Part shown: positions 52,453 through 62,000 of the stretch, piece after piece | How the letters are laid out: each line of letters opens with the position of its first letter | How positions within the stretch are numbered: position 1 is the first letter of the stretch | From: Verrucomicrobiales bacterium | GTDB lineage: Bacteria > Verrucomicrobiota > Verrucomicrobiia > Verrucomicrobiales > SLCJ01 | Direction: 5' to 3' | NCBI GenBank assembly: GCA_024636835.1 | Contig: JAGXGH010000102.1 | Location: forward strand, 1 to 64,000 | DNA length: 64,000 nt | Translations under genes and position numbers: made by a program | Notes under the pieces: model-generated | What the model was told of the DNA's origin: nothing | Seen by the model: only the letters and a program-made list of their open reading frames with translations | Database searches by the model: none

Positions 52453-53217
52453 TTAGCCAATATCCGACCAATTTCTCAAAGGATCACCAATGCTAAGATC
52501 GCGGTTCCATGCAGAAGTGGCGTAGCGTCCAGCTCTCAGCGCTTGCCATTGGTCGTCGAAATCACTCGGAAATTCAACATCTGTCAGCTTTAGAGCGTCA
52601 CTGGCAAGGTTGGCGGCAAACTGTTGTCCGAAGAGTTCTCTGTCGATTTCATGCCCCTGCAAATCAATGCTGCCTTGGTGGATGACCCCTTCCCTCGTCC
52701 TACGCTGACCGGCACCCGCGATCTTTTTTTCTGATTTTGTGTGGATCAAATCTTCACGAACCGGCGACACGAAGCAGGGAGCACCTACTCGTTGATCCCC
52801 CTGTGTAGCCAATGCCACATCGGGTATTCCTAGTCCTTGTAAAGTCTTCGCCAAAGCCTGATGAATTGCTCGGTATGATGCCACGCGATCGTTTCCAAAC
52901 ACATCATCGCAGACTACCTTGGGGATGATGATGGTATACGGAAGGTCGGCACCATGGAAAACGGTCCCACCTCCGGTGAAACGCCGGACCAGCGGCACGG
53001 ATTTCTCATCCAGCTGAATGCGTGCTTGCGCAGCATCCTCAAAGTATCCTGTGGTTACCGCTGGCTCAGACCAACGATATACACGAAGAATCGGATCACT
53101 TGCCCCTGATCGCAAGAGCACCTCGTCCACAGCCATTTGTCCGGCTGTGTCACGTGCCGCGTTATCGATCCAATAGAGGAATCGTGCAAAGGGCTTTAAA
53201 GCCATAGAATCACTCAC
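52453..53217 (-). CDS. Lipoate-protein ligase/transferase family (BPL/LplA/LipB)
   Basis: This 254-aa protein has the LplA/BPL fold: RRFTGGGTVFHGADLPYTI (the conserved Gly-rich substrate loop RRxxGGG) and the catalytic-type Lys in KIAGAGQRR, followed by the GVIHQGSI strand. It lacks the small C-terminal LplA accessory domain, as do the LipM/LplA-like transferases. It would transfer lipoate or octanoate to E2/GcvH proteins. Overlaps the upstream secreted-protein gene by 8 bp. Whether it is ligase or amidotransferase cannot be told. Confidence 0.85.
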   Translation of the reverse strand: MSDSMALKPFARFLYWIDNAARDTAGQMAVDEVLLRSGASDPILRVYRWSEPAVTTGYFEDAAQARIQLDEKSVPLVRRFTGGGTVFHGADLPYTIIIPKVVCDDVFGNDRVASYRAIHQALAKTLQGLGIPDVALATQGDQRVGAPCFVSPVREDLIHTKSEKKIAGAGQRRTREGVIHQGSIDLQGHEIDRELFGQQFAANLASDALKLTDVEFPSDFDDQWQALRAGRYATSAWNRDLSIGDPLRNWSDIG

Positions 53218-53950
53218 CGTTAAATGCTCGCTTCACACCTTGGCCAAACTTCTTAAAGCCGTCGCCAATGTCACGCCCGACGTCTTTTGAGGTGTTTTTG
53301 ATGCGCTGCCAATCAATGCGGTTTAATGGGTTGGTGTAAGCGGTTGCTGTCGGTTGCGCTTCCCAGTTGGCTGCAATCATTTGCCCACTAGTGCCGTCAA
53401 TAACCAACTCAGCGACGACGCGCTCCTGGAAGTCGCGCAGCTCAAGGTTGTAAATCGGCGTCTGTCCCGGCCCACGTCCGACAATCTCATAACTCAAGGT
53501 GTGAAAACCCACTTTAGCAGCCGTCGCCGCCGCGTTGGCAATAGCGAAAGCATCGGTAGAGTTCTTCCTCAAATCATTCATTTTAAAGGCGGGCCCCAGT
53601 CGATTTTTGCTTTGCTCTGCGCTCAATAAAGTAGCTTGAACAATCTTGCCATTAGCGACTTGAAAATAGGAAAGGCGACCCGCCACTTTCAAGTCGTAGG
53701 CCATAATGTGCCACACTATTGGCTGGTGCGCTCCCTTTTGCCCAACCACTGCCACCAAACGATCACGGTATGCCTGACCGTAAGAGTTCAATACAGCAGA
53801 GATCGCTTGTTTACCAGGCACCGGGCCTTGTGCTCTGGCGTCGCCAAAAGCCAGCGACATTACAGTAACAAGGCCTAGAGCAAAAAGAACGAGAAACCGA
53901 GATAGGCAGGATCTTGATTTGTTCACAGAGAATCGATTTTCAGAGGACAT
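53210..53950 (-). CDS. Secreted protein of unknown function, PepSY-like (246 aa)
   Basis: Met at 53950 leads into a signal peptide (RFLVLFALGLVTVMSLAFG, cleavage near ARA-Q); the frame is also open to 53962. The mature protein has helical and beta segments, with an ending (GRDIGDGFKKFGQGVKRAFN) that is amphipathic. The segment NLELRDFQERVVAELVIDGT resembles PepSY-type beta strands. No family is certain. It is divergent to the CbiX-type gene and its start overlaps the lipoate-family gene's strand group. Confidence 0.55.
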   Translation of the reverse strand: MSSENRFSVNKSRSCLSRFLVLFALGLVTVMSLAFGDARAQGPVPGKQAISAVLNSYGQAYRDRLVAVVGQKGAHQPIVWHIMAYDLKVAGRLSYFQVANGKIVQATLLSAEQSKNRLGPAFKMNDLRKNSTDAFAIANAAATAAKVGFHTLSYEIVGRGPGQTPIYNLELRDFQERVVAELVIDGTSGQMIAANWEAQPTATAYTNPLNRIDWQRIKNTSKDVGRDIGDGFKKFGQGVKRAFNGE

Positions 53951-54092
53951 AAGATTGATCATTCAGACTTTCCGAGGCAAGTTTCGTCTCCAGTCATCAA
54001 GTATGCAAGCGCCAAGCGCAACGCATCTCGTTTCAGCAAACCGCGCCAAAATCACATTTTCACCCGTATCAGCTCGCAAATACCACACTCAG

Positions 54093-55568
54093 ATGCCTAT
54101 CACCACATCATCCTTTACGCCTCCCGACTGGAAAAACTGCGCGCTACTCATCGTCGGCCACGGGTCTACAGAAAACCCTGACTCATCGGCACCGACTCAT
54201 CTCATCGTTGATTCACTCCGTAAGCGAGAGGTCTTTGCCGAAGTCCACGCGGCGTTCTGGAAGGAAGACTCGAGCATGCGCGAAGCCTTGGCGATGATCG
54301 ATGCCACCACGGTGTTTGTCGTTCCTATGTTTATCAGCGAGGGATACTTCACCACTGAGGTGATCCCTCGCGAGCTGGGTTTCCCTGCCGATAAAAAAGT
54401 CAGCACCGTCGACGGAAAGACCATCATTTACACCCGCCCAGCAGGCGTGCATCCCGCAATGAGCCAGCTCTTGCTGAAGCGCGCCTACGAAGTTGCCGGC
54501 GATACGCCACCCGAGCAAAGTAGCCTGCTAGTGGTTGGCCACGGCACGGCTTTGAACAAGCAATCGCGCGCCGCTGTAGCCGATAGGGTAAAGGAGATCA
54601 AACAGAGTGACAGCCGTTTCGCCGAAGTCATTGACACCTATATGGAAGAAGCTCCGCTGATTAGCGAGTGGGAGTCTGTTGCCAGCCAGGACAATGTGGT
54701 TGTCGTGCCTTTTTTCATCTCAGACGGGCTTCACAGCTATCAGGACATCCCCGTGCTTCTCGGAATGGAATCCGAACCTACAGCTGCCGCGTCCCAGCGC
54801 GATATATTCCGCCACAACCCGCATCACCTACGTGGCAAAACGCTCTTCTACAGTTCGGCCATCGGCACAGATCCATCGATGCTTGATGTGGTTCTCGATT
54901 TGGTCGCCGAAGCTGGCGCTGGTGAAATCCTGCCAACAACATCCGCGGAACCAGAGAACGCCTTATACCTCAGCACAGCGATCGAGAACGGCACCGCGAC
55001 GATCGGCCAGATCAGCATTAAAACGGTCGGCAAGAGATTTGAGCTCCGCCATATTGATGACGAGGAAAAGTCCGTCGACCAACTTACCACCTATAGCAAA
55101 GCCTCTGATGCCCGTGAAATTGCGTTCTACAACGACACAGGAGATTACCGACCACTACGGACTTCCCCAGACTTAAAAACATCTTGGCTGTTAGTCGTTA
55201 AAGACCAAGATGATCTGCTTCAGGCTCTCGATTACTTCTACCCTGCTACGGCAGGCCTCTCTCGACTTTACTTCACAGATTCTTTGGATGTTTGCCACTT
55301 CCGCGACAAACTCGGTAGGCAGACGGGGATGTATCGCTCCGCTCGCACCATCTCTGACTCCGCCGCCAACCAATTGATCAATCGATGCTGCGACCCTCGG
55401 AATTCCTGTCTAAAGAAACGACTATGGGGACTTACTGCAGAGAAACGCACTGATCTAAAATTGACCGCACCCGAAGGAGCCGTCGACCTTATTTGCCAGG
55501 AACCTTGTAACATCCTCGTAGCCGAAGCGCGTAAAGCCGCGAAGAGCGAGGTGATTAAGATTGTCTAG
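54093..55568 (+). CDS. CbiX/DR2241-type protein: two chelatase domains plus Fe-S region
   Basis: The frame is open from 53919, but Met at 54093 avoids the overlap with the divergent gene (491 aa). Two class II chelatase domains sit in tandem: VGHGST (H23) with FVVPMFISEGYFT, where His is replaced, and VVGHGT (H150) with VVVPFFISDGLH (H214), the second keeping both metal-binding His. The C-terminal part matches the DR2241 family, with a Cys cluster (CHFRDK, NRCCDPRNSCLKK, ICQEPCN) expected to bind a 4Fe-4S cluster. It may insert metal into a tetrapyrrole; no other cobalamin or heme genes are nearby. Confidence 0.85.
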   Translation: MPITTSSFTPPDWKNCALLIVGHGSTENPDSSAPTHLIVDSLRKREVFAEVHAAFWKEDSSMREALAMIDATTVFVVPMFISEGYFTTEVIPRELGFPADKKVSTVDGKTIIYTRPAGVHPAMSQLLLKRAYEVAGDTPPEQSSLLVVGHGTALNKQSRAAVADRVKEIKQSDSRFAEVIDTYMEEAPLISEWESVASQDNVVVVPFFISDGLHSYQDIPVLLGMESEPTAAASQRDIFRHNPHHLRGKTLFYSSAIGTDPSMLDVVLDLVAEAGAGEILPTTSAEPENALYLSTAIENGTATIGQISIKTVGKRFELRHIDDEEKSVDQLTTYSKASDAREIAFYNDTGDYRPLRTSPDLKTSWLLVVKDQDDLLQALDYFYPATAGLSRLYFTDSLDVCHFRDKLGRQTGMYRSARTISDSAANQLINRCCDPRNSCLKKRLWGLTAEKRTDLKLTAPEGAVDLICQEPCNILVAEARKAAKSEVIKIV

Positions 55569-55686
55569 TGAGACCACTGGTCATACCGCTTCCAAATCAC
55601 CCTTGGATCTATCCTCGCGGGCATTCCCTTACACAACAATCCTTCACAGTCTTTCTCACGTCTAGACCTTACCAGTTTCCGGTATC

Positions 55687-55825
55687 ATACCGGTTTCGAA
55701 TAAAAAAACCTGACTTTTCGCCGCGCACAAGTAGCTCACTATCAACCGATTCACCTCCCACTTGTCAATCGCGTGCCGCGCAGCGGTTCTACGCGACGTG
55801 TCAGATCAATACCAAGATTTGGTAT
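55687..55825 (-). repeat. ATACC dispersed repeat, copy 3 (139 bp)
   Basis: It runs from ATACCGGTTTCGAATAAAAA to the palindrome ATACCAAGATTTGGTAT (55809-55825), whose last base is part of the TCA forming the stop codon of the minus-strand YfiH gene. It is longer than the others owing to an insertion of about 35 bp (CTTGTCAATCGCGTGCCGCG region). The outer left side adds CCGGTATCATACCGG (55679-55693), a palindrome. Confidence 0.9.
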
Positions 55826-56472
55826 CAGTCAATCGCCAGATAGGCAAGCATTCTACCAGTGCGCCCCTTCTCTCTGCGATATGAGTAATAGCTCTCTTGG
55901 TCGCTTGCGGTACACGAACGCGACACATGAACCTCTCCCACGTCCGACTCAGTAAGTTGTTGCTGGATCTGATCTGCGATGTCCACTTCGTAGTGCGGAG
56001 GTCGAATACAAGGCGAGAGCTGGGCGATAATATCCCGCCGTTCGCAGCCCATTTCGGCGGCCATGATATTGATCGTTCTGGGCACGATCTCTAACTCGGT
56101 CCCCTTCTTCCCCGAATGACATAGGGCGATGACCTTGCGCTTAGGATCGACAAGATATACCGCACAACAATCGGCAACCACAATTCCGAGCACCGTGCGC
56201 GGGCAATCGGTCACCAGAGCATCCACACCTCGCACCTCTTGCCGTGTGGTCTCGTTATCCAACACTCGATGAATACCATGACTGTGAACCTGCTCCGCAG
56301 TCACAAGACGAAACCCTGGGAGTTCATCGGCAAGCACAGCATTCCACGCAGGCCACATTCGAGGCATTACCACTTCTTTGGGACCATCGACATCGACCAC
56401 TGCTTGGCGGCCAAGAAACCCGTGATAGATACCCGGGAGATCTTGAAATGACGGAAAACTTTCCCTTCGCAT
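55825..56472 (-). CDS. YfiH-type laccase-domain protein, diverged
   Basis: This 215-aa protein has the laccase-domain motifs of YfiH/PgeF: EQVHSHGIH, VVADCCAVYLVD and LSPCIRPPHYEV. In family members studied these residues bind zinc or copper and the proteins act as purine nucleosidases or peptidoglycan editing factors. The usual HxGWRG stretch reads HSGKKGTELEI here, a clear departure near the active site. It is a single gene; stop codon overlaps the repeat at 55687-55825. Function uncertain. Confidence 0.75.
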   Translation of the reverse strand: MRRESFPSFQDLPGIYHGFLGRQAVVDVDGPKEVVMPRMWPAWNAVLADELPGFRLVTAEQVHSHGIHRVLDNETTRQEVRGVDALVTDCPRTVLGIVVADCCAVYLVDPKRKVIALCHSGKKGTELEIVPRTINIMAAEMGCERRDIIAQLSPCIRPPHYEVDIADQIQQQLTESDVGEVHVSRSCTASDQESYYSYRREKGRTGRMLAYLAID

Positions 56473-56526
56473 AGATCAGCCATTCCTTCCTGACACCATT
56501 TGACCAGGATCACTGTAAAAATGACA

Positions 56527-56997
56527 TTAGCGACCGCCGTTCAAAACATTGACTGGAAGACTCTGACGGTCTGTCTCATCCATTTGACTCATCAGGTTCG
56601 CAACGCCCTGTGCAAGACTATCACGTAGACGGTTAACCAGAGCGCGTCCGTCATCGCTGATTCGCACCAAAATTTTACGGCGATCATCTTCAGCGTGGAC
56701 ACGACTGACGTAACCAAGTTTTTGCAAACGATCAACCAAACCTGTAGCTGCAGCCGTGGAGTGCCCCATTTTCTTCGCTATATCCGTCATGGTAAGGCTG
56801 TCCTGATCGTCAAGATAACCCAGCAGGAAAAATTGCGCATAAGAGACTTTGCCCTCATTCAAGTCATTGGATAGATCCAAAAGACATGAACGTTGAGCGA
56901 GCATCATGAAGTCAGCCAAGCGGTCAGCTTCAGTGTTGGAGCGATTAATCGTCGGGCTGATAGACTTTCGCACGGATTCAGAGATTGTCGGCTTCAT
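56527..56997 (-). CDS. MarR-family transcriptional regulator
   Basis: The frame is open to 57057, but Met at 56997 (MKPTISESVRKS) is preferred, giving 156 aa. The winged helix is clear: VSYAQFFLLGYLDDQDSLTM, the recognition helix STAAATGLVDRLQKLGYV, and the wing VHAEDDRRKILVRISDDGR. The ligand and targets are unknown. The upstream AT-rich spacer holds a GTGAAA-ATA-TTTCAC inverted repeat that could be its operator. Confidence 0.92.
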   Translation of the reverse strand: MKPTISESVRKSISPTINRSNTEADRLADFMMLAQRSCLLDLSNDLNEGKVSYAQFFLLGYLDDQDSLTMTDIAKKMGHSTAAATGLVDRLQKLGYVSRVHAEDDRRKILVRISDDGRALVNRLRDSLAQGVANLMSQMDETDRQSLPVNVLNGGR

Positions 56998-57429
56998 AGG
57001 ATAGAGAGAATTCGATGGGATAAACGGTTGAGAGAGTAGGTCGCTCGACACTCCCAAATCTTCGTTTGCTGAAAATCATGAGAACTAATCAAGATTCAGC
57101 TTTTTACCCATCGATAAAAGGTATGGCAAGCCGAAAGTTTTAAACTTCTATATTAATTCCCCCGATTTTGAACAAAGTTTTTAAAGTCGCGGAGGATTCT
57201 CTCAATTTCGTGAAAATATTTCACAAAATTTAGCACAAAATCAGCCACCATCAGGCCAAATTCAGCTAACTCGCGAATCTATCGCCATCATCATGCTATC
57301 GACAAGATTTACCCGTGCGTATTATCGCAGTGTGATCACTGGTTATTCAATCAATTGCACGAATGCTCATCTCGGCAAGCCACCGAGAATTGGCGAGCAA
57401 GGTGTCTGGTATTGCGCAGTACCAGAGGT
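56998..57429. other. AT-rich spacer upstream of marR
   Basis: These 432 bp contain no credible gene. The only structures seen are the inverted repeat GTGAAA-ATA-TTTCAC at 57210-57224 and, at the end, a small pair CTGGTATTGCGCAGTACCAG (57404-57423). The former is a candidate MarR operator about 213 bp upstream of the gene. Confidence 0.4.
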
Positions 57430-57831
57430 CTACTTAACCACTTCGTGATCCTTCGCAGGTGTACCAGCGACAACATCTGCCGTAACCAGATTTCCCTGAC
57501 GCTCAGGAGACACTTTTAATACCGCTGTTTGTGAACCTGCAAACCGAGCTTTCAAGGTATCGCCTGTCTCAACTGTGGCACCTTGATCGAGAGCAACGAC
57601 GACGAAACGTCCCGATTCACCCACGCCCATAATCCGTCCGACGCGAACTTCTTCGGGAACAACCTCAACAACTTCTGTCGTGGGTATATCATTCTGGTCG
57701 CCCGTGATATCCGCTGGGATAACTTCCTCATCTTTTTGTGTGCATGAGGCACCGAGCATAATTGATGCGACGAGCGCGACACAGGGAGACACCTTGCGAA
57801 AGGCAAACAATGGGCGGATGGAGATATTCAT
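57430..57831 (-). CDS. Small lipoprotein-like protein of unknown function (133 aa)
   Basis: A signal sequence of about 29 residues ends MLGASC, so Cys30 may be lipid-modified (the box is a slight variant). After an acidic linker, about 75 residues form a beta-rich domain (VGRIMGVGESGRFVVVALDQ, ARFAGSQTAVLKVSPERQGN), which resembles a small barrel. No family recognised. It is divergent from the tRNA-Ser gene. Confidence 0.6.
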   Translation of the reverse strand: MNISIRPLFAFRKVSPCVALVASIMLGASCTQKDEEVIPADITGDQNDIPTTEVVEVVPEEVRVGRIMGVGESGRFVVVALDQGATVETGDTLKARFAGSQTAVLKVSPERQGNLVTADVVAGTPAKDHEVVK

Positions 57832-57948
57832 GGAATCAAGGTATGCCTCACACTAATCGTTACGACAAGCCCCATGTGTAGAAAATTGCTCTCTGTGAAG
57901 CAATGAGAATTCACCCACAGAAAACGCAAAAAATTACACAAGATTGAA

Positions 57949-57976
57949 TTGACTGTTTGGACTCTCGGATTATAGC
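57949..57976 (+). promoter_or_regulatory. Likely promoter of tRNA-Ser
   Basis: TTGACT (57949-57954) and TATAGC (57971-57976) are separated by 16 bp, close to the sigma-70 consensus, and lie about 60 bp before the mature tRNA 5' end. Confidence 0.4.
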
Positions 57977-58036
57977 TACAATTCACGCAAGTGATGTGGC
58001 TTTGACGCAGATTATTCCGCACAGAGTTCACACCCA

Positions 58037-58126
58037 GGAGAGTTGGCTGAGTGGTCGAAAGCGCTTCTTTGCTAAAGAAGTGTAGGAGTGATCCTACCAA
58101 GGGTTCGAATCCCTTACTCTCCGCCA
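58037..58126 (+). tRNA. tRNA-Ser (anticodon GCT)
   Basis: The acceptor stem GGAGAGT pairs with ACTCTCC. The anticodon stem-loop CTTCT-TTGCTAA-AGAAG gives anticodon GCT, for AGC/AGT codons. A long variable arm (TGTAGGAGTGATCCTACCA) marks a class II serine tRNA. The T arm is AGGGTTCGAATCCCT. The discriminator is G and CCA is encoded (58124-58126). An integrase remnant lies 72 bp downstream, suggesting the 3' end once served as an attachment site. Confidence 0.96.
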
Positions 58127-58198
58127 CTTGTTGTGGTTGATCTTCAATGACTTAGGAGAATCACAATTTCTGGGAAATCCGGATTAAACAGATATTAA

Positions 58199-58381
58199 AC
58201 AATCTGGCCCTTTCACAGTCTTCGCCATACCTTCACTTCTTGGCTGGCGGAGGCCGATATTCACTCTGATGTGCGGCAAAAACTGACTGGGCATTCATCG
58301 GCGGGTATACACGCCAAATACACGCACCTCGATGAGGCACTACAACGAGCTGTGGATACGTTGCCCGACCTCGATGGTTGA
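58199..58381 (+). pseudogene. Tyrosine recombinase (integrase) C-terminal remnant
   Basis: Translation of 58199-58381 gives a 60-residue tail with PFHSLRHTFTSWLAEADI, LTGHSSAGIHAKYTHLDEA and a stop after DLDG. These are the H-x-x-R, H and catalytic-Tyr boxes of phage-type integrases. A stop codon at 58196-58198 precedes it in frame, and no N-terminal part exists upstream, where tRNA-Ser ends at 58126. It is a broken end of an integrative element that used the tRNA-Ser site. Confidence 0.88.
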
Positions 58382-58727
58382 TTGCCAGAAAATCAACAAT
58401 TTGGGATGATTTGCTGCCCCCCCCAGTCACACCGCCTTCCTGCTGGCTGGTGAGTAACTATGCGTTTTTTGGTGCTAAATGACTTAGCACGTACAAAAGC
58501 CCGGTCCACCCGGTCCACCCTAGGCAGCCATTAGGCATTTATTTTGTAACCACATGATAATAAGTGATATACAACTACCAAGAAAACATGGGACTTACAA
58601 AATAATGATGCCAGAGGTGGGCCGCATGGCTCGCATCTTCGAAGATCACAGGTGATTTCAGGTGATTTTTCTCTTCCACGGTCAACGCCAGCTGGGCGGA
58701 AGCGGCCAAACAGACTCACTAACAGCT

Positions 58728-58759
58728 AAAAAAAAGACCCCACCCCGGCGAATGCCGGG
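58728..58759 (-). terminator. Possible terminator for minus-strand transcription
   Basis: CCCGGC-GAAT-GCCGGG (58744-58759) forms a hairpin. Read on the minus strand it is followed, after a G-rich gap of eight bases, by eight Ts (58735-58728). The gap is longer than usual. It lies about 20 bp after the stop of a small minus-strand frame. Confidence 0.45.
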
Positions 58760-58779
58760 ACGAGCTTTTATGGCTGGCG

Positions 58780-58893
58780 TTAATCGTAATGGGCATACGG
58801 GCGTCGTTCCTGATGGAGGCGTTTAGCCCGGTGTCGCTGGACGAGCTTCACCAACATAAATCCAGTGGCGAATGCGAGAGCGATGGCGGGCAA
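58780..58893 (-). CDS. Possible short membrane peptide (about 37 aa)
   Basis: From a TTG at 58893 the frame reads LPAIALAFATGFMLVKLVQR as a membrane helix, then a basic tail (RHRAKRLHQERRPYAHYD) and a stop. The length and layout recall CcmD-like or tail-anchored small proteins, and a terminator follows. There is no ATG until residue 14, and the frame upstream is open without a start, so it may be the end of a broken gene. Evidence is weak. Confidence 0.25.
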   Translation of the reverse strand: MPAIALAFATGFMLVKLVQRHRAKRLHQERRPYAHYD

Positions 58894-59044
58894 TACGAAG
58901 ACTGCTGAGTTGACGCTGCACCGGTGACTGAGACAACACAGGGACTCAACGAGTCTTTTTGTCCATTTTCCCTTTAGTTGTCAGCCTCTATGGACTTATA
59001 TGATGTTGACATTAAACGTGTCGAACCATCGCAAGTGTATCGTT

Positions 59045-62000
59045 ATGAAATTCCACCGCCCTGTCTATATTCTTGCCGTCATCGTATCGTTGCTGGCCGT
59101 CACCACACCGCTCCAGGCGCAATTAACTAATGAGACAGGGGCAGACTCACCTGTGATCATTCTCCCCAACGATGAGCCGGGAGCAGACGCCGAAAAACCC
59201 AAACGAGTCATCTGGTCCACTGAGCCGGGTATTCGCTACGAACTTCAGGAATCGACTACTCTGGAGTCTGACTCCTGGACTACGGTTGATGGGTTCCCCT
59301 CTGAGGCTGAAGCGTTGGCTCAACAGCACGCATTTGAGACGTCGGGTGATCGCCGCTTCTTTCGAATCGTCGAACTGGACGAGCAACCACCGGAGTTGGT
59401 CGAACTCAGCCCCGGGAACGATGCCTTTGGTGTCGGGCGCTTCAATGCAGTAACCGCAGAACTCACCGACAAGACAGGCATCGACCCGGCTCTCGTTTCG
59501 TTGAGTATTAACAGCGGTCCTGCCATCACCCTCTCCGATCCGGCACTGAGCCTGACCGATGGCGTCTTGGTATACGACTTGGCGGGTGAGACGGCTCTTG
59601 GCGGCTATGGTGAGACGATCACGTTTTCTCTCGCCGTCGCCGATCTCCTCGGCAATGCCACAGCATACAACTGGACCTTCGCACTGGAGCGTGAAATCGA
59701 GGTGGTCCCGAATCTGTTCGTCTTTGGCTCTCCCACTGCAGTTCGGGCTGGCCAAAAACTGGCAGGCCCAGCCGCCACAGTAGCAGCCCGTTTTGGCGGC
59801 CCTGTGCGGATGAACGAACCTCCAACTGAGTGGACGATAGATACGGTGGATGCCCTATCGGTAGTTGTGGCTTACACATCCGTCGAAGCCCCAACCTTCT
59901 CGGTCGGCCAAAAGATCTCCAATCTCGCCCCGGCGCGATTGGAGGAAATCTTCTACCGTGAAATCACGGCAGTAACCGTCGATGAAACGGCTAAAACAGT
60001 GACCCTGCAGACAAGTGACCTCGAATTGCCGGACCTCATGCCGGAAGGGTCGTTCACATTCGGTGAGAATGCGGAGCTCTTGGAGTTCGACGAAGACGGA
60101 AACCTTGTGGCGATGCGCTCCCTCACTATCGAGCTACCAAGCATTGGTGAGGACTTTTCGGGATCCACGATTTATCCGGTCGATGAGGGTGATGACAGCA
60201 ACATCGAAGTCAAGCTGATCGAGGCTCGTGCTTTGTTCCACCCTTCGGTCACTCTGGCTCTCGAAACCCAGGCTGGCGAGATCGAGCGCTTTTCTGCTCG
60301 TGCCGAAGGTCGCTTCGACCTGTCGGTCGTGCCACAGCTCACCATCAGCAACAGCTCTTCCAAGGAGTTTTCCAAAGAGCTATGGAGACACGGATTCTGG
60401 GTATGGACAGCGGTCGGATACGTGCCAGTCGGGGTTGAGATTGCGGCTTCAATCACCGCCAATGCGTCCATCGAAGTGGGCGCGGAAGCAACCTTCACAA
60501 CCGGGTTTCGCCAGACCGCTTCGATGGGAACAGAAGGGGTCTACGTGAAAAATGCCAGCCCGAGTGTGACTTGGGACCGTTGGTTCCAGCTCGATCCACT
60601 TCAGCAGGTTCCCCTCACCTATTCAATCACTGGTAACGGGATGGTCAGCGTGGCACTGGTTCCGCAGATTGATGTTCGACTCTATGGTGCCGCTGGTCTT
60701 TACCTGAACGTCGACCCCAAACTAGAGCTGAGCGGTTCGGCAACCATGACCGATGGCGTGATTACCGAGGCGAATTGGCTTCTAGGAGCCTATGCTGACA
60801 TAAATGCGGGCCTGAGCTTGATTGGTTTCGATAACAGCGAACTCCCCGCACTACCACCTTTCCGCTTCTTCACCCGAGAGTGGGGTGAAAGCTACTCGGC
60901 GGCAGAAATGATCCCGTTGGCCATCACCCGCCAGCCGCTGTCACAGAGCGCGCGAGCTGGAGATACGGTTGTCTTTGCTGTTGAAGCAGTAGGCACAGGA
61001 GAGCTTGATTACCAATGGCATCACAACGGCCAGTTGCTACCAGCCCAGACCCACCGCGAACTTAGACTAACAGGAGTCACTAGCAACACAGGCGGACAAT
61101 ACAGGGTGTGTGTGACAGATGACCATGAAACTTTGAACTCAGCTGTTGCTATATTGAATTTGACAAATAGCCTTGCGACCGGAATCAACATGGTAGCCGT
61201 CTCCGGCGGAACGCTGGCGATGAGCATGGGGACAGTGGCGGTGGCTGATTTCCAGATAGGCCGATACGAAGTGACTTGGGGCGAGTGGAAGGCTGTGCGA
61301 AATGAGGCCGTCGCACGGGGGTATGACATTGGGACGGTGGGTGCCGGATGTGCCGATGATCACCCGGTGCATAGCGTAAACTGGTATGATGTCGTGAAGT
61401 GGTGCAATCTCAAAAGCGAAATTGAAGGGCTAACGCCGGTTTATACGGTATTGGGAGATGTCTATCGCACCGGCGCAAACAGTCCCTTGCAAAATCTCTC
61501 AGCAAACGGCTACCGCCTGCCGTTCGAAGCCGAATGGGAATTTGCTGCACGGGGGGGTAGTCAGACAAATGACTACTTCTTCAGCGGCAGCAATGTTTTG
61601 AACGAAGTGGGGTGGTATCGTGGTAATTCCATCGATGCCGAATGCGATCTTCTTGGTAGCGCGGGCACCTGGCCGGTGGGCGGTAAGAATGCTAACGAGC
61701 TGGGTTTGTACGACATGAGCGGCAATGTTTGGGAGTGGTGTTGGGATGCCGACAGCTCCAACCGGAGCTACCTCGGCGGCTCTTGGTCGAGCATACCAAT
61801 TACCAGCCACGTCGGGTTAAGCGGTAATGCACAACCAGGAACGCGGAATTTCGACTCCGGTTTCCGCCTCGCCCGCAGTTCAGTAAACCCTAATCCTAAT
61901 TTTCGGACGTGGCATATCGAAGAGGGAGGAAATGGTCATACCTACGGTCTCGTTACTGGTTCGTTACTATGGAATCAAGCGAATCAAGTGGCCTCTTCCA

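Larger units (their letters stand above)
58382..59044. other. Spacer of former mobile-element DNA
   Basis: These 663 bp follow the integrase remnant. Apart from a small minus-strand frame with its terminator (58728-58893), no credible gene is seen. Phrases such as CCCGGTCCACCCGGTCCACC (about 58499-58518) are tandem short duplications. It probably represents eroded DNA from the integrated element. Confidence 0.4.

Noticed and set aside
26404-55825. ATACC repeats as integron attC sites
   Set aside because: They follow stop codons and have suitable length, but the attC core patterns (RYYYAAC and GTTRRRY) are absent, the genes involved are scattered and in both orientations, and no integron integrase is seen.
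59147-59755. 202-aa open frame antisense to the large lectin protein
   Set aside because: Shadow frame without motifs inside a gene that has clear domains.
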